From: Citrobacter sp. 18056
GTDB taxonomy: Bacteria; Pseudomonadota; Gammaproteobacteria; Enterobacterales; Enterobacteriaceae
Direction: 5' to 3'
Length of the DNA: 64,000 nt
Assembly (NCBI GenBank): GCA_902706235.1
Contig: CACSJR010000007.1
Span: 240,869-304,868 of the forward strand
Both the position numbers and the translations under genes were made by a program. This document shows, piece by piece, positions 19,802 through 30,008 of this stretch (position 1 is its first letter; every line of letters begins with the position of its first letter). The notes under the pieces were generated by a model. That model did no database searches. It was not told the DNA's origin and saw nothing but the letters and a program-made list of their open reading frames with translations.

Positions 19802-20563
19802 ATGAATCAACCGTCACGACATTTTTCATTGAAAATTTTGACTATCAACACGCACAAAGGTTTTACCGCGTTCAATCGCCGCTTCATTTTGCCCGAGCTC
19901 CGCGATGCGGTGCGGGCCGTCGGAGCCGATATCGTCTGCCTGCAAGAAGTGCTTGGGGCGCACGATGCCTGGTCACTTCGCGTCGAAAACTGGCCGAACA
20001 CCAGCCACTACGAGTTTCTCGCCGATACGCTGTGGAGCGATTATGCCTACGGTCGCAACGCGGTGTACCCGGAAGGCCATCACGGAAATGCGGTGCTGTC
20101 ACGCTTTCCGATTGAGCATTATGAAAACCGCGACATTTCGGTCGGGGAAAGTGAAAAACGCGGGCTGTTGTACTGCCGTATTGTTCCGCCGGAACTGGCG
20201 ACGCCGGTTCACGTCATCTGCGTACATCTGGGGCTGCGTGAAGCCCACCGCCAGGCACAATTAACGATGCTGAGCGACTGGGTGAACAGCCTGCCCGCAA
20301 ACGAGCCAGTCGTGGTGGCCGGAGATTTTAACGACTGGCGCCAGCGGGCCAACAAACCGCTACAACAGCAGGCCGGACTCGAGGAAATTTTCACCGCCGC
20401 AAATGGACGCCCGGTGCGCACTTTTCCGGTGAGCTTTCCGCTGCTGCCGCTGGACCGGATCTACGTCAAAAATGCCCAGACGAGCCACCCGGCGGTGCTC
20501 CCGCTTCGGGAGTGGCGACACCTTTCCGATCATGCGCCGCTCAGCGCGGAGATCCACTTATGA
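19802..20563 (+). CDS. ybhP: Endonuclease/exonuclease/phosphatase-family protein YbhP
   Basis: 253-residue member of the EEP superfamily (DNase I / sphingomyelinase fold). Catalytic motifs visible: LTINTHKG at the start, CLQEVLG (metal-binding Glu), VAGDFNDWR and the C-terminal [11 protein letters not shown] with catalytic Asp-His. Substrate not established; linkage with the cardiolipin synthase clsB in one operon suggests a phosphodiester in phospholipid metabolism. Start follows ACAGGAGAAAT. Overlaps clsB by 4 bases (ATGA). Confidence 0.93.
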   Translation: MNQPSRHFSLKILTINTHKGFTAFNRRFILPELRDAVRAVGADIVCLQEVLGAHDAWSLRVENWPNTSHYEFLADTLWSDYAYGRNAVYPEGHHGNAVLSRFPIEHYENRDISVGESEKRGLLYCRIVPPELATPVHVICVHLGLREAHRQAQLTMLSDWVNSLPANEPVVVAGDFNDWRQRANKPLQQQAGLEEIFTAANGRPVRTFPVSFPLLPLDRIYVKNAQTSHPAVLPLREWRHLSDHAPLSAEIHL

Positions 20564-21801
20564 AATGCGGCTGGCGTGAAGGCAATCAAATTCAGCTGCT
20601 GGAAAATGGCGACCAGTTTTATCCGGCCGTTTTCAGCGCGATTGAGAATGCTGAAAGCAAAATCATTCTCGAAACCTTTATCTGGTTTGAAGATAGCATC
20701 GGCTGGCAGCTGCACGAAGTATTGCTCAACGCCGCCCGGCGCGGGGTAAATATTGAAGTGCTGCTCGACGGCTACGGTTCGCCGGACCTCAGTGATAAGT
20801 TTGTGAGCGAACTGACCATGGCGGGCGTGGTGTTCCGTTATTACGATCCGCGCCCTCGCCTGTTTGGCATGCGCACCAATCTTTTCCGACGGATGCACCG
20901 CAAAATTGTAGTGGTGGACGCCGTGGTGGCGTTCGTTGGCGGGATTAACTACTCCGCAGAACACATGACCAATTATGGCCCGGAAGCCAAACAGGATTAC
21001 GCAGTGCGCGTGGAAGGCCCGGTAGTGGAAGACATTCTGCAATTCGAGCTTGAGAATCTGCCCGGCAATGCCGAAGCCCAACGCTTCTGGCGTCGCCGTC
21101 ATCGTCCGGAAGAAAACCGCACGCCCGGTGAAGCGCAAACGCTGTTTGTCTGGCGCGACAATAATGAACATCGCGATGACATTGAACGTCACTACCTGAA
21201 AATGCTGGCCAATGCGCGTCGGGAAGTGATCATCGCCAACGCCTACTTTTTCCCTGGTTATCGGCTGCTGCATGCGATGCGTAATGCCGCGCGGCGAGGA
21301 GTGCGGGTCAAACTGGTGGTTCAGGGCGAGCCGGATATGCCGATTGTGAAAGTCGGTGCGCGGCTGCTGTACCGCTATCTGTTAAAAGGCGGCGTGCAGA
21401 TTTTTGAATATCAGCGTCGCCCGCTGCACGGAAAAGTGGCGCTGATGGATGACCATTGGGCGACGGTAGGCTCCAGCAATCTTGACCCGTTGAGCCTGTC
21501 GCTGAATCTGGAAGCCAACCTTATCGTTCACGACCGGGCGTTTAACCAGACGCTGCGCGACAATCTCAGCGACATTATTGCGCAAGACTGTCGGCAGGTG
21601 GACAGCTCGATGGTGCCCAAACGCAGCTGGTGGAATCTCAGTAAAAGCGTACTGGCGTTCCACTTTCTGCGCCATTTCCCGGCGATGGTCGGCTGGCTGC
21701 CCGCCCATACCCCGAAGCTGGCGCAGGTCAGTCCGCCGGTGCAAAACACGCTCGAAACCCAGGATCGCATCGACCCTGAGAATCCGGGAGTGAAACCCTG
21801 A
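20560..21801 (+). CDS. clsB: Cardiolipin synthase B
   Basis: Phospholipase-D superfamily cardiolipin synthase of 413 residues, membrane associated. It condenses phosphatidylglycerol into cardiolipin, and the E. coli enzyme also makes phosphatidyltrehalose and phosphatidylglycerol. Two HKD motifs: His113-Lys115-Asp120 (HRKIVVVD) and His290-Lys292-Asp297 (HGKVALMD). It lacks the N-terminal transmembrane helices of ClsA, as expected for ClsB. The start at 20560 overlaps the ybhP stop; the frame is open further upstream but only inside ybhP. It overlaps ybhN by one base. Confidence 0.95.
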   Translation: MKCGWREGNQIQLLENGDQFYPAVFSAIENAESKIILETFIWFEDSIGWQLHEVLLNAARRGVNIEVLLDGYGSPDLSDKFVSELTMAGVVFRYYDPRPRLFGMRTNLFRRMHRKIVVVDAVVAFVGGINYSAEHMTNYGPEAKQDYAVRVEGPVVEDILQFELENLPGNAEAQRFWRRRHRPEENRTPGEAQTLFVWRDNNEHRDDIERHYLKMLANARREVIIANAYFFPGYRLLHAMRNAARRGVRVKLVVQGEPDMPIVKVGARLLYRYLLKGGVQIFEYQRRPLHGKVALMDDHWATVGSSNLDPLSLSLNLEANLIVHDRAFNQTLRDNLSDIIAQDCRQVDSSMVPKRSWWNLSKSVLAFHFLRHFPAMVGWLPAHTPKLAQVSPPVQNTLETQDRIDPENPGVKP

Positions 21802-22763
21802 TGAGCCACTCTCACCCTCGCTGGCATCTGACGAAAAAAATCCTGACGTGGCTGTTCTTTATTGCGGTTGCGGTACTGCTGGTGGTGTATGCGCAGAAGG
21901 TCGACTGGCAGGAGGTGTGGAGCGTCATTCGCGACTACAACCGCACCGCCCTGCTCAGCGCCGTTGGGCTGGTTGTCGTCAGTTATCTGCTGTACGGCTG
22001 TTACGACTTGCTCGGCCGGGCGTACTGTGGACACCGGCTGGCAAAGCGCCAGGTGATGCTGGTATCGTTCATTTGCTACGCCTTTAATCTGACGCTCAGC
22101 ACCTGGGTCGGCGGCATCGGCATGCGCTATCGGCTCTATTCGCGACTTGGACTGCCGGGCAGCACCATCACCCGTATTTTCTCACTCAGCATTACCACCA
22201 ACTGGCTCGGCTATATCCTGCTCGGCGGGGTCATTTTTACTGTTGGGGTAGTCGATTTGCCCGCGCACTGGTACATCCGCGATACCACGCTGCGGGTTAT
22301 CGGCGGCGTGTTGTTGCTGATGATTGCGGTCTATCTCTGGGCCTGTGCATTTGCCAAGCGCCGCCATATGACCATCAAAGGGCAAAAACTGGTGCTGCCG
22401 TCGTGGCGATTTGCTCTGCTGCAGATGTTGATTTCCAGCGCTAACTGGATGGCAATGGGCGCGATTATCTGGCTGCTGCTCGGTCAACAGGTGAACTACT
22501 TCTTTGTACTGGGCGTGCTGCTGGTGAGCAGTATCGCCGGGGTTATTGTGCATATTCCGGCAGGTATTGGCGTACTGGAGGCCGTATTTATCGCGCTGCT
22601 GGCCGGGGAACATGCCTCTCAGGGCACGATCATCGCCGCACTGCTGGCGTACAGGGTGCTCTATTTCTTTATTCCGTTGGCGCTGGCGACGGTGGGATAT
22701 TTGTTGCTGGAGAGCCGGGCGAAGAAGCTAAAGGCGAAAAATCAGAAGGCGATGGTGGAGTAA
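21801..22763 (+). CDS. ybhN: UPF0104 membrane protein YbhN
   Basis: Polytopic inner-membrane protein of 320 residues with about eight helices, of the lysylphosphatidylglycerol synthase TM region-like family (UPF0104). It shows the conserved STWVGGIGMRYRLYSRLGLPG and HIPAGIGVLEAVFIAL blocks. In the ybhP-clsB-ybhN operon a lipid-related role such as flipping or regulation of cardiolipin is inferred; E. coli YbhN is not biochemically defined. Start overlaps the clsB stop (TGATG). Confidence 0.92.
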   Translation: MSHSHPRWHLTKKILTWLFFIAVAVLLVVYAQKVDWQEVWSVIRDYNRTALLSAVGLVVVSYLLYGCYDLLGRAYCGHRLAKRQVMLVSFICYAFNLTLSTWVGGIGMRYRLYSRLGLPGSTITRIFSLSITTNWLGYILLGGVIFTVGVVDLPAHWYIRDTTLRVIGGVLLLMIAVYLWACAFAKRRHMTIKGQKLVLPSWRFALLQMLISSANWMAMGAIIWLLLGQQVNYFFVLGVLLVSSIAGVIVHIPAGIGVLEAVFIALLAGEHASQGTIIAALLAYRVLYFFIPLALATVGYLLLESRAKKLKAKNQKAMVE

Positions 22764-22775
22764 AACACAGGAGGA

Positions 22776-22804
22776 GGCCCGGCAAGCATATGCGCCGCCG
22801 GGCA
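22776..22804. repeat. REP element
   Basis: GGCCCGGCAAGC-(AT)-ATGCGCCGCCGGGCA inverted repeat between convergent ybhN and ybhL. The same unit recurs at 40337-40363 with a two-base difference in the loop region. Confidence 0.8.
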
Positions 22805-22811
22805 TCACAAA

Positions 22812-23516
22812 TTAACGGCGATTGCCCATGATGCGCAGCAGCATCAGGAACAGGTTGATGAAGTCGAGATACAGCGTCAGCGCACCCAGGATCGCGTATT
22901 TACGCAGGTTGCTGCTGTCGTTGGTATCAATCTGCTCACCAATCGCTTTCAGTTTTTGGGTGTCGTACGCCGTCAGGCCCACAAACACCACCACACCGAT
23001 ATAGGTCACGGCCCACATCAGCGGCGTGCTCTTCAGCCAGATGTTTACCAACGACGCCAGAACGATACCAATCAGCGCCATAAACAGCATTTTGCCCATG
23101 CCGGTCAGGTCACGTTTGGTGGTGTAACCGTACAAGCTCATTCCGCCGAACATCCCTGCTGTCACAATAAAGGTGCTGGCAATCGAGCTGTAAGTGTAGG
23201 CGATGAAAATACTGGAAAGCGTGAGTCCGGTTAACGCCGAATAGAGCATAAACAGCGTGGTCGCCATACCCGCACTCAGGCGCTGAACCATGCCGGAAAG
23301 CACAAATACCAGGCCCAGTTGAGCGATGATCAGCCCAAAGAACGTGATTTTACTGGAGAAGACAAACATCATCACTGCCGGGGTGTTGGCTGCAAACCAC
23401 GCAACGAACGCCGTCAGCAGCAGCCCACAGGTCATCCAGCCGTAAACCTGCGCCATGTAGGTCTGTACGCCAGAACGCGACTGCACAATTGAATTGGGAC
23501 GCGAGTATCGGTCCAT
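22812..23516 (-). CDS. ybhL: BAX inhibitor-1 family membrane protein YbhL
   Basis: 234-residue protein with seven hydrophobic helices and a soluble N-terminus (MDRYSRPNSIVQSRSGVQTYMAQVYGWMTCGLLLTA-like start). The C-terminal region contains the family aspartates (GLTAYDTQKLK, then YLDFINLFLMLLRIMG) that form the Ca2+/H+-sensing pair in bacterial homologues such as BsYetJ. Ion-leak function in this organism is inferred from the family. Single gene between ybhN and moaE. Confidence 0.93.
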   Translation of the reverse strand: MDRYSRPNSIVQSRSGVQTYMAQVYGWMTCGLLLTAFVAWFAANTPAVMMFVFSSKITFFGLIIAQLGLVFVLSGMVQRLSAGMATTLFMLYSALTGLTLSSIFIAYTYSSIASTFIVTAGMFGGMSLYGYTTKRDLTGMGKMLFMALIGIVLASLVNIWLKSTPLMWAVTYIGVVVFVGLTAYDTQKLKAIGEQIDTNDSSNLRKYAILGALTLYLDFINLFLMLLRIMGNRR

Positions 23517-23594
23517 GATGAAACCCTCAGATTAAAGGTGTGTGTTCATTAAGCGTATCACAAGCGCAATACACGCATGTCCTAAAAACAGGCA

Positions 23595-24047
23595 TTACCA
23601 GCGCTTTGCCGCTTCCTGGTCGCTTTCTCGGGACTCGACCCAGCGCTCGCCTTCCGGCGTGGCTTCGCGTTTCCAGAACGGGGCGCGAGTTTTCAGATAA
23701 TCCATGATGAATTCGCCTGCGGCAAACGCGCTGCCGCGGTGCACGCTGGTGACGCCGACAAAGACAATTTCTTCGCCCGGCCACATTTCGCCGATGCGAT
23801 GAATGACCGACACGCGTCCTAACCGCCAGCGCCCGCGAGCCTCTTCAACGATTTCAGCCAGCGCTTTTTCGGTCATGCCCGGATAGTGTTCCAGTGTTAA
23901 TGCGCTGACGCTGTCGCCGAGATTATGATTACGGACTTTACCGGTGAAGGTCACTACCGCGCCGTCTTCATCGCGCTCGGCAAGCCAGGCGTATTCGGTG
24001 CCGACGTTAAAGCGCGCAGTTTCAACGCGAATTAAAGTTTCGCTCAT
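23595..24047 (-). CDS. moaE: Molybdopterin synthase large subunit MoaE
   Basis: 150-residue catalytic subunit that, with thiocarboxylated MoaD, converts cyclic pyranopterin monophosphate into molybdopterin. Conserved segments GAVVTFTGKVRNHN, LEHYPGMTEKAL, HRIGEMWPGEEIVFVGVTSVHRGSAF and the catalytic-lysine region YLKTRAPFWKRE are visible. Last gene of moaABCDE, 2 bases after moaD. Confidence 0.96.
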   Translation of the reverse strand: MSETLIRVETARFNVGTEYAWLAERDEDGAVVTFTGKVRNHNLGDSVSALTLEHYPGMTEKALAEIVEEARGRWRLGRVSVIHRIGEMWPGEEIVFVGVTSVHRGSAFAAGEFIMDYLKTRAPFWKREATPEGERWVESRESDQEAAKRW

Positions 24048-24049
24048 GA

Positions 24050-24295
24050 TTAGCCTCCCGTTACTGGCGGGAAGAACGCCACTTCATCCCCGTCAGTGAG
24101 CGGATGATCGGCGCTCACCAGCGTCTGATTGACCGCCGTCAGCAGTTTGCCCTCTTCCAGCGCCAGCGCCCAACGAGAACCCTGCGCCGCTAACTGCTGA
24201 CGCAGTTGTTCCACGGTTTGCGCATCGGTATTCAGCGTCAGACCGTCGGTGCCCACCAGCTCGCGAACCTGGGCGAAAAATAAAATTTTAATCAT
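24050..24295 (-). CDS. moaD: Molybdopterin synthase sulfur carrier MoaD
   Basis: 81-residue ubiquitin-fold sulfur carrier ending in the Gly-Gly tail (FFPPVTGG) that is adenylated by MoeB and thiocarboxylated. The start at 24295 (MIKILFFAQ) overlaps moaC by 8 bases; the frame is open upstream but only inside moaC. Confidence 0.95.
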   Translation of the reverse strand: MIKILFFAQVRELVGTDGLTLNTDAQTVEQLRQQLAAQGSRWALALEEGKLLTAVNQTLVSADHPLTDGDEVAFFPPVTGG

Positions 24296-24773
24296 TAGCG
24301 TCAGCCCTGAAATCACCGGATTTGCCGCCGCTTTTCGCCAGCAGGCGCAGCGGACCAATCACCATGTCCTTTTGTACCGCTTTGCACATATCGTAGATGG
24401 TCAGCGCGGCGACCGAGGCGGCCGTCAGCGCTTCCATTTCAACACCGGTTTTACCGGTCAGGCGGCACAGCGATTCGATACGCACCCGGTTATGTTCCGG
24501 CTGCGCCTGTAAATTGACTTCCACTTTGCTGAGCATCAGCGGATGACACAGCGGGATTAAATCCCAGGTGCGTTTAGCCGCCTGAATACCGGCGATACGT
24601 GCGGTGGCGAAGACATCACCTTTGTGATGACTGCCATCGATAATCATCGCCAGGGTTTCCGGTAACATGGTGACAAAGGCTTCAGCGCGCGCTTCGCGAA
24701 CCGTCTCCGCTTTGGCAGACACGTCCACCATATGGGCTTCACCGGCGGCGTTAATGTGCGTCAGTTGAGACAT
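24288..24773 (-). CDS. moaC: Cyclic pyranopterin monophosphate synthase MoaC
   Basis: 161-residue enzyme that rearranges 3',8-cyclo-7,8-dihydro-GTP from MoaA into cPMP. Conserved [30 protein letters not shown] and [27 protein letters not shown] regions with catalytic Lys/Asp/His residues are present. 3 bases after moaB. Confidence 0.97.
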   Translation of the reverse strand: MSQLTHINAAGEAHMVDVSAKAETVREARAEAFVTMLPETLAMIIDGSHHKGDVFATARIAGIQAAKRTWDLIPLCHPLMLSKVEVNLQAQPEHNRVRIESLCRLTGKTGVEMEALTAASVAALTIYDMCKAVQKDMVIGPLRLLAKSGGKSGDFRADAND

Positions 24774-24776
24774 GGC

Positions 24777-25289
24777 TTATTTCTTCAAATGTGGGTGGAA
24801 ATTACACGGACGGGTGCGCGCATCAAGCTGCGGCGCAATGATATTTTCCCATGCGGTGCGGCACGCCTTGGTCGAGCCAGGCATGGCAAAAATCAGCGTA
24901 TCGTTGGCCATCCCGGCGACGGCGCGGGATTGCAGCGTGGAGGTACCAATTTCTTCAAACGACAGCATACGGAACACTTCACCAAAGCCCTGGATTTCAC
25001 GGTCAAACAGCGGCAGCAGCGCTTCAGGCACCTGATCGCCATCGGTAAATCCGGTTCCGCCGTTAATCAACACCACCTGTACACCGTCGCTGGCAATCCA
25101 GGCGGAAACCTGCGCGCGAATAGCGTAGCGGTTCTCTTTGACAATGGTTTTTTCGACGAGAATGTGGCCCGCTTCGTGCGCGCTGTCGCGCAAATAATGG
25201 CCGGACGTATCGTCCTCTTCGCCGCGACGGCTGGAGACGGTCAGAATAGCAATACGGGTCGGGATAAATTCAGCACTCACCTGACTCAT
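24777..25289 (-). CDS. moaB: MoaB (MogA-like molybdopterin-binding protein)
   Basis: 170-residue member of the MogA/MoaB fold: AILTVSSRRGEEDDTSGHYL and the molybdopterin-binding loop INGGTGFTDGDQVPEAL are present, along with GSTKACRTAWENI near the C-terminus. E. coli MoaB is inactive as an adenylyltransferase and its role is unclear. 33 bases downstream of moaA, with a GGAGG ribosome-binding site. Confidence 0.95.
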   Translation of the reverse strand: MSQVSAEFIPTRIAILTVSSRRGEEDDTSGHYLRDSAHEAGHILVEKTIVKENRYAIRAQVSAWIASDGVQVVLINGGTGFTDGDQVPEALLPLFDREIQGFGEVFRMLSFEEIGTSTLQSRAVAGMANDTLIFAMPGSTKACRTAWENIIAPQLDARTRPCNFHPHLKK

Positions 25290-25322
25290 GATAAACCTCC
25301 TTATTCAGTATTCAGTTACGGC

Positions 25323-26312
25323 TTAGCCGCCGATATATGAGAGATTCTGAGTAATGCCGGTCTGGCCCTGATGCAGGAAATGGGTTTGTTTTTTCTGGGC
25401 CAGGGCCGCAGAAATACGCGCTTCAAGTTCCGGCTGCTGGGCATCTTCGGCAAGCAAATCACGGAGATCGACCCCGCCATCACCAAACAGGCACAGGTGT
25501 AGTTTTCCTGTGGAGGAGACGCGCAGCCGGTTGCAACTGGCGCAGAAGTCTTTTTCATACGGCATGATGAGCCCAATCTCCCCGGCGTAATCGGGGTGAC
25601 AAAAGACCTGTGCCGGGCCGTCGCTACGGCTGCGAATCTGATGGATCCAACCGCGTTTGAGCAGTTCATCGCGCAGGACCATGCCGGAAATGTGGTGTTT
25701 GCGGAACAACTCGCTGCCTTCACCGGTTTCCATTAGCTCGATGAAACGCAGTTGAATAGGACGAGGTTGGATCCAGGCCAGGAAGGTGTCGAGCTGGTGA
25801 TGATTGACGTCGCGCATCAGCACGGTATTGACCTTCACTTTGGCAAAACCAGCGGCAAAGGCGGCATCGATGCCGTCCATCACCTGCTGAAATTTATCCT
25901 GACCGGTGATGGCGTGAAACTGGCGGGCGTCGAGGCTGTCGACGCTGACGTTAACGTGGGTCAGTCCCGCGTCGCGCCATTGTTGCGCATCACGAGCCAG
26001 GCGATAACCGTTGGTGGTGACTGCAATCTGGCGGATAGCGTCGTTTTCACGCACGGTAGAAATGATGTCGGTAAAGTCACGACGCAGAGAAGGTTCGCCG
26101 CCGGTCAGGCGCACTTTTTCGGTGCCCATGGCAGAAAACGCCCGGGTCACGCGGCGCACTTCATCGACGGAAAGAAAGCCGTTGTTACTGACGGGCCCCG
26201 GCTTGTAGCCATCGGGCAGGCAGTAGGTGCAGCGGAAATTGCACACATCGGTAATCGACAAACGCAAATAGTAGAACTTGCGTGCGAATGCATCGGTAAG
26301 TTGTGGGGCCAT
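25323..26312 (-). CDS. moaA: GTP 3',8-cyclase MoaA
   Basis: Radical-SAM enzyme starting molybdenum-cofactor synthesis by cyclising GTP. 329 residues from the ATG at 26312, the E. coli length. N-terminal 4Fe-4S cluster cysteines 24, 28 and 31 (CNFRCTYC); a second C-terminal cluster from CASCNRLR plus CLFGDG; C-terminal GG needed for activity. An ATG at 26324 upstream lies inside the riboswitch and is rejected. The gene is preceded by the Moco riboswitch. Confidence 0.97.
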   Translation of the reverse strand: MAPQLTDAFARKFYYLRLSITDVCNFRCTYCLPDGYKPGPVSNNGFLSVDEVRRVTRAFSAMGTEKVRLTGGEPSLRRDFTDIISTVRENDAIRQIAVTTNGYRLARDAQQWRDAGLTHVNVSVDSLDARQFHAITGQDKFQQVMDGIDAAFAAGFAKVKVNTVLMRDVNHHQLDTFLAWIQPRPIQLRFIELMETGEGSELFRKHHISGMVLRDELLKRGWIHQIRSRSDGPAQVFCHPDYAGEIGLIMPYEKDFCASCNRLRVSSTGKLHLCLFGDGGVDLRDLLAEDAQQPELEARISAALAQKKQTHFLHQGQTGITQNLSYIGG

Positions 26313-26315
26313 ACA

Positions 26316-26420
26316 CCTTTCCAAATACGGGAGGCACAGTCATTTCTTTCTGTACCCTGGTGACATCGTCACGGCCAGAACACCTTATCTACAGACTTAG
26401 GCGCAAGGGCTAGAGTGTAG
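26316..26420 (-). ncRNA. Molybdenum-cofactor (Moco) riboswitch, moaA leader
   Basis: The minus-strand leader carries the conserved order of the E. coli moaA Moco motif: ACTCTAGCC, then TGGCCGTGACGATG, CACCAGGG, GAAATGACT, and CCTCCCGTATTTGGAAAGG running into the ribosome-binding site. In E. coli this RNA senses Moco and lowers moa translation. Agreement was judged from remembered consensus, not by a covariance search. The expression platform would sequester the AAAGG site directly before the ATG. Confidence 0.9.
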
Positions 26421-26653
26421 CTTCTGATTTTCAGAAGCGGGTTATGCCGATAGTAGCGCGTAAATGACAGTTTCGCCATTTCACCCTTTCGCTATATAAT
26501 TTTATACATAACGGACTAATCGTGCACTTTCGCTACAGAATACGCAAAAATCCTGCTTTTGCATTGATATGCGTCATTTTGACGGGATCCGACCATCGTC
26601 TTTTAGGGGTAGTTACGCTAAGGTAACGACGTCCGTCTCTGATAAGGAATACT

Positions 26654-27562
26654 ATGCGCAATCGTACTTTTGCGGATCTCGATCGTGTTGTCGCACTCGG
26701 CGGCGGGCACGGTTTAGGGCGAGTGATGTCTTCTCTCTCCTCGCTGGGTTCGCGCCTGACAGGTATTGTCACGACTACCGATAACGGCGGCTCAACCGGC
26801 CGTATTCGTCGCTCCGAGGGCGGGATTGCCTGGGGAGATATGCGCAACTGTCTCAACCAGCTCATTACCGAACAGAGCGTCGCGTCGGCAATGTTTGAGT
26901 ACCGTTTTGGCGGTAATGGCGAACTTTCCGGGCATAACCTCGGAAATCTGATGTTAAAGGCGTTAGACCACCTGAGTGTGCGGCCTCTGGAAGCCATCAA
27001 CCTGATCAGAAACCTGTTGAAAGTCGACGCGGCGCTGATCCCGATGTCGGAAGTGCCGGTGGATTTAATGGCTATCGACGACGAAGGCCACGAAATTTAC
27101 GGCGAAGTGAATATTGACCAGCTGAAACTGCCGCCTCGCGAGCTAATGCTCTCGCCCTCGGTGCCCGCCACGCGTGAAGCGGTGCACGCCATTGCCGAGG
27201 CGGATTTGATTCTGATTGGCCCTGGCAGTTTTTACACCAGCCTGATGCCGATTCTTCTGCTTGATGAGATGGCCCAGGCCTTACGTAGAACGCCCGCACC
27301 AATGGTATACATCGGTAATCTGGGCCGCGAACTGAGCCCGGCAGCGGCCAGCCTGACGCTGAAAGACAAACTCGTGCTGATGGAACATTACGTCGGCAAA
27401 CCGGTTATCGACGCCGTCGTCGTCGGGCCGAAGGTCGATGTTTCCGGCATTGAAGATCAGGTCGTCATTCAGGTGCCGCTGGAAGCCAGCGACATTCGCT
27501 ATCGCCACGACCGCCATTTACTGCGCGATGCGCTGGAAAAGGCCGTTCAGGCGCTAGGATAG
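26654..27562 (+). CDS. ybhK: Gluconeogenesis factor family protein YvcK/YbhK
   Basis: 302-residue protein of the CofD/YvcK family with the glycine-rich [13 protein letters not shown] nucleotide-binding loop and the [12 protein letters not shown] and [14 protein letters not shown] segments. YvcK proteins bind UDP-sugars and affect carbon metabolism and cell-wall synthesis in other bacteria; the E. coli role is poorly defined. Divergent from moaA across the riboswitch region. The start follows TAAGGAATACT. Confidence 0.92.
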   Translation: MRNRTFADLDRVVALGGGHGLGRVMSSLSSLGSRLTGIVTTTDNGGSTGRIRRSEGGIAWGDMRNCLNQLITEQSVASAMFEYRFGGNGELSGHNLGNLMLKALDHLSVRPLEAINLIRNLLKVDAALIPMSEVPVDLMAIDDEGHEIYGEVNIDQLKLPPRELMLSPSVPATREAVHAIAEADLILIGPGSFYTSLMPILLLDEMAQALRRTPAPMVYIGNLGRELSPAAASLTLKDKLVLMEHYVGKPVIDAVVVGPKVDVSGIEDQVVIQVPLEASDIRYRHDRHLLRDALEKAVQALG

Positions 27563-27567
27563 CTCTG

Positions 27568-27596
27568 TTGCCCGGCGTTGCAACCCTTGCCGGGCC
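27568..27596. repeat. REP-like hairpin after ybhK
   Basis: TGCCCGGC...GCCGGGCC inverted repeat immediately after the ybhK stop, of the same GCCCGGC type as the REP units at 22776 and 40337. No T tract, so a REP-type 3' element rather than a classical terminator. Confidence 0.5.
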
Positions 27597-27623
27597 AGTA
27601 TTGTCTCCCACATTAAGGACTTC

Positions 27624-27648
27624 CTTAATTTCTTAAGGTTGTCTTAAA
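27624..27648 (+). promoter_or_regulatory. PmrA box of the eptA-pmrAB promoter
   Basis: CTTAAG-GTTGT-CTTAAA (27632-27648) matches the PmrA consensus of two CTTAAT-like half-sites spaced 5 bases apart. A third CTTAAT half-site lies at 27624-27629. It sits 45 to 70 bases before the eptA start, so PmrA autoregulation is expected. Confidence 0.8.
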
Positions 27649-27692
27649 ACTCTCTTGTCATCATACCGTCATCTTAGTCTGCCGGATGCCCA

Positions 27693-29336
27693 ATGATGTC
27701 TCGACTTTCCCTTCGTCGCCCAGCAATGGGGCACGTTTTCTACCTGGCCCTGTTTGCCCTGTATATCTCGTTGTTCCTCAATATCAGCTTCTACAAACAG
27801 GCGTTTACCCTGCTCCCTGTCAATTCTCTGCACAACGGTCTGGTGTACGCCACCCTACCCGTCGTGGCGTTTTGCGTCATCAACATCATCGTTACGCTGG
27901 CGTCTTTTTTATGGCTCGACCGGCTGTTAATCAGCCTGTTTATTCTGGTCAGCGCTGCCGCACAGTATTTCATCATGACCTTTGGCGTGGTGATTGATCG
28001 CTCAATGATTGCCAACATCATTGATACCACCCCGGCAGAAAGCTTTGCCCTGATGTCGACCAAAATGGTGCTGACCCTCGGGTTGTCCGGCCTGCTGGCG
28101 GTGATTATCGTCTGGTGGATCCGCGTGAAGAAACCGCTGAGCGCCTGGCGCAGTTTGGCATTGCGCGCGGCCAGCATAGCCATTTGCGGCCTGCTGATCG
28201 TGCTTATCGCCCTGCTGTTCTACAAAGATTACGCGTCGCTGTTCCGCAACAATAAAGAGCTGGTTAAATCCCTCAACCCTTCGAACAGCATCGTGGCGGT
28301 CAACTCCTGGTACTCGCATGATCGTCTCGCGCATCTGCCACTGGTTCGCATCGGCGAAGACGCCATGCAAAAGCCGGTGATGAAAAATGGCCCGCGCCAT
28401 AACCTGACCATTCTGGTGCTGGGTGAAACATCACGTGCGGATAACTTCTCTTTGGGCGGCTACGGGCGTGAAACCAATCCGCGGATGAAGCAGGATAACG
28501 TGGTCTATTTCCCGAACACCACGTCCTGCGGCACCGCCACGGCGATTTCCGTACCGTGCATGTTCTCGAATATGCCGCGTGCACATTACAATGAAGAGCT
28601 GGCGGAGCATCAGGAAGGCCTGCTGGATATCGTGCAGCGTGCCGGCATAAACGTGCTGTGGAATGAAAATGACGGTGGATGCAAAGGGGCGTGCGATCGC
28701 GTTCCGCATCAGGATATGACGCGTCTGAATTTACCCGGCCAGTGCATCGACGGCGAATGCTATGACGATGTGCTGTTCCACGGGCTGGAAGATTATATTA
28801 ATAACCTGAAAGGCGACGGCGTCATTGTATTACACACCATCGGCAGCCACGGCCCGACGTATTACAATCGCTACCCGAAAAACCTGCGCACCTTTTCTCC
28901 GACCTGCGACAGCAATGAAATTCAAAACTGTTCGAAGGAACAGCTGGTGAATACCTACGACAACACCATTGTTAACGTCGATTATATTGTCGATAAAGCT
29001 ATCAAGTTATTACAGTCGAAGCAGAACACCTTAACCACAAGCCTGGTCTATCTGTCGGATCACGGCGAATCACTGGGTGAGAACGGGGTTTATCTGCACG
29101 GGCTGCCGTGGTCTATCGCCCCGGATACGCAAAAGCATGTCCCAATGGTTATCTGGCTGTCCGATGATTATCAGCAGCGCTATAAAGTGAATTATCAGTG
29201 CCTGAAAGACCATGCAAAAGCGAGCCACTATTCGCAGGATAATCTTTTCTCTACCATGCTAGGCTTGGCGGGAGTGAGTACCAAGGAATATAAAGCGAGC
29301 GACGATATACTGGCGCCGTGCAGAGGAGCGAATTAA
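27693..29336 (+). CDS. eptA: Lipid A phosphoethanolamine transferase EptA (PmrC)
   Basis: Inner-membrane enzyme that transfers phosphoethanolamine from phosphatidylethanolamine to lipid A phosphates, lowering negative charge and polymyxin binding. 547 residues: five N-terminal helices (about 15-35, 50-75, 80-100, 123-143, 157-177), then a periplasmic alkaline-phosphatase-like domain. Zinc/catalytic residues: Glu245 (LGET), nucleophile Thr281 (SCGTATA) and Asp456-His457 (SDHGES). Several cysteines form the family disulfides. Related to MCR enzymes, but the fixed pmrAB linkage identifies chromosomal EptA. Its stop overlaps the pmrA ATG region (TAAATGA), so the three genes form an operon. Confidence 0.94.
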   Translation: MMSRLSLRRPAMGHVFYLALFALYISLFLNISFYKQAFTLLPVNSLHNGLVYATLPVVAFCVINIIVTLASFLWLDRLLISLFILVSAAAQYFIMTFGVVIDRSMIANIIDTTPAESFALMSTKMVLTLGLSGLLAVIIVWWIRVKKPLSAWRSLALRAASIAICGLLIVLIALLFYKDYASLFRNNKELVKSLNPSNSIVAVNSWYSHDRLAHLPLVRIGEDAMQKPVMKNGPRHNLTILVLGETSRADNFSLGGYGRETNPRMKQDNVVYFPNTTSCGTATAISVPCMFSNMPRAHYNEELAEHQEGLLDIVQRAGINVLWNENDGGCKGACDRVPHQDMTRLNLPGQCIDGECYDDVLFHGLEDYINNLKGDGVIVLHTIGSHGPTYYNRYPKNLRTFSPTCDSNEIQNCSKEQLVNTYDNTIVNVDYIVDKAIKLLQSKQNTLTTSLVYLSDHGESLGENGVYLHGLPWSIAPDTQKHVPMVIWLSDDYQQRYKVNYQCLKDHAKASHYSQDNLFSTMLGLAGVSTKEYKASDDILAPCRGAN

Positions 29337-30008
29337 ATGAAAGTGCTTGTTGTTGAAGACGATTCATTATTGCTGCAGGGGTTAATCCTTGCGATGCAAA
29401 GCGAAGGCTACGTCTGTGATGGCGTGATGACGGCGCACGAAGCCGCACTGTGTCTCGCTAACGGGCATTACAGCGTGATCGTGCTTGATTTGGGCCTGCC
29501 TGATGAAGACGGCTTACAGTTTCTGGCGCGTATTCGCCGGGAAAAAATCAGCCTGCCGGTACTTATCCTCACTGCGCGCGATACCGTCGACGATCGCATC
29601 GCGGGCCTCGATACCGGGGCCGACGATTATCTGGTGAAACCTTTTGCGCTGGAAGAACTCAATGCCCGGGTGCGCGCCCTGCTGCGTCGTCATCATAATC
29701 AGGGCGATAATGAAATCAGCATCGGCGACCTACGTCTCAACGTCACGCGTCGTCTGGTCGCCCTCGGCGAAACCCAGCTTGACCTGACGCCAAAAGAGTA
29801 TGCTCTGCTCTCTCGTCTGATGACCAAAGCGGGTAGCCCGGTTCATCGCGAAATTCTCTATAACGACATCTACAGCTGGGATAACGAGCCGTCGACCAAC
29901 ACGCTTGAAGTGCATATTCACAACCTGCGCGACAAAATCGGCAAGACGCGCATTCGCACAGTTCGAGGGTTCGGTTACATGCTGGTGAAAACCAGTGAGG
30001 ATGCGTAA
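29337..30008 (+). CDS. basR: Response regulator PmrA (BasR)
   Basis: OmpR-family regulator of 223 residues: receiver domain with phosphoacceptor Asp51 ([11 protein letters not shown]) and LTARDT and LVKPF switch motifs, then a winged-helix DNA-binding domain ([12 protein letters not shown] ... [16 protein letters not shown] ... [10 protein letters not shown]). It activates lipid A modification genes through CTTAAT-type boxes, two of which are in this window. The sequence is plainly BasR/PmrA rather than QseB. Starts on the base after the eptA stop. Confidence 0.95.
   Translation: MKVLVVEDDSLLLQGLILAMQSEGYVCDGVMTAHEAALCLANGHYSVIVLDLGLPDEDGLQFLARIRREKISLPVLILTARDTVDDRIAGLDTGADDYLVKPFALEELNARVRALLRRHHNQGDNEISIGDLRLNVTRRLVALGETQLDLTPKEYALLSRLMTKAGSPVHREILYNDIYSWDNEPSTNTLEVHIHNLRDKIGKTRIRTVRGFGYMLVKTSEDA

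Noticed and set aside
27693..29336. Acquired mcr-type colistin-resistance gene
   Set aside because: The sequence has the EptA layout, lies in an operon with pmrAB behind a PmrA box and has host-like composition; no plasmid or IS context.
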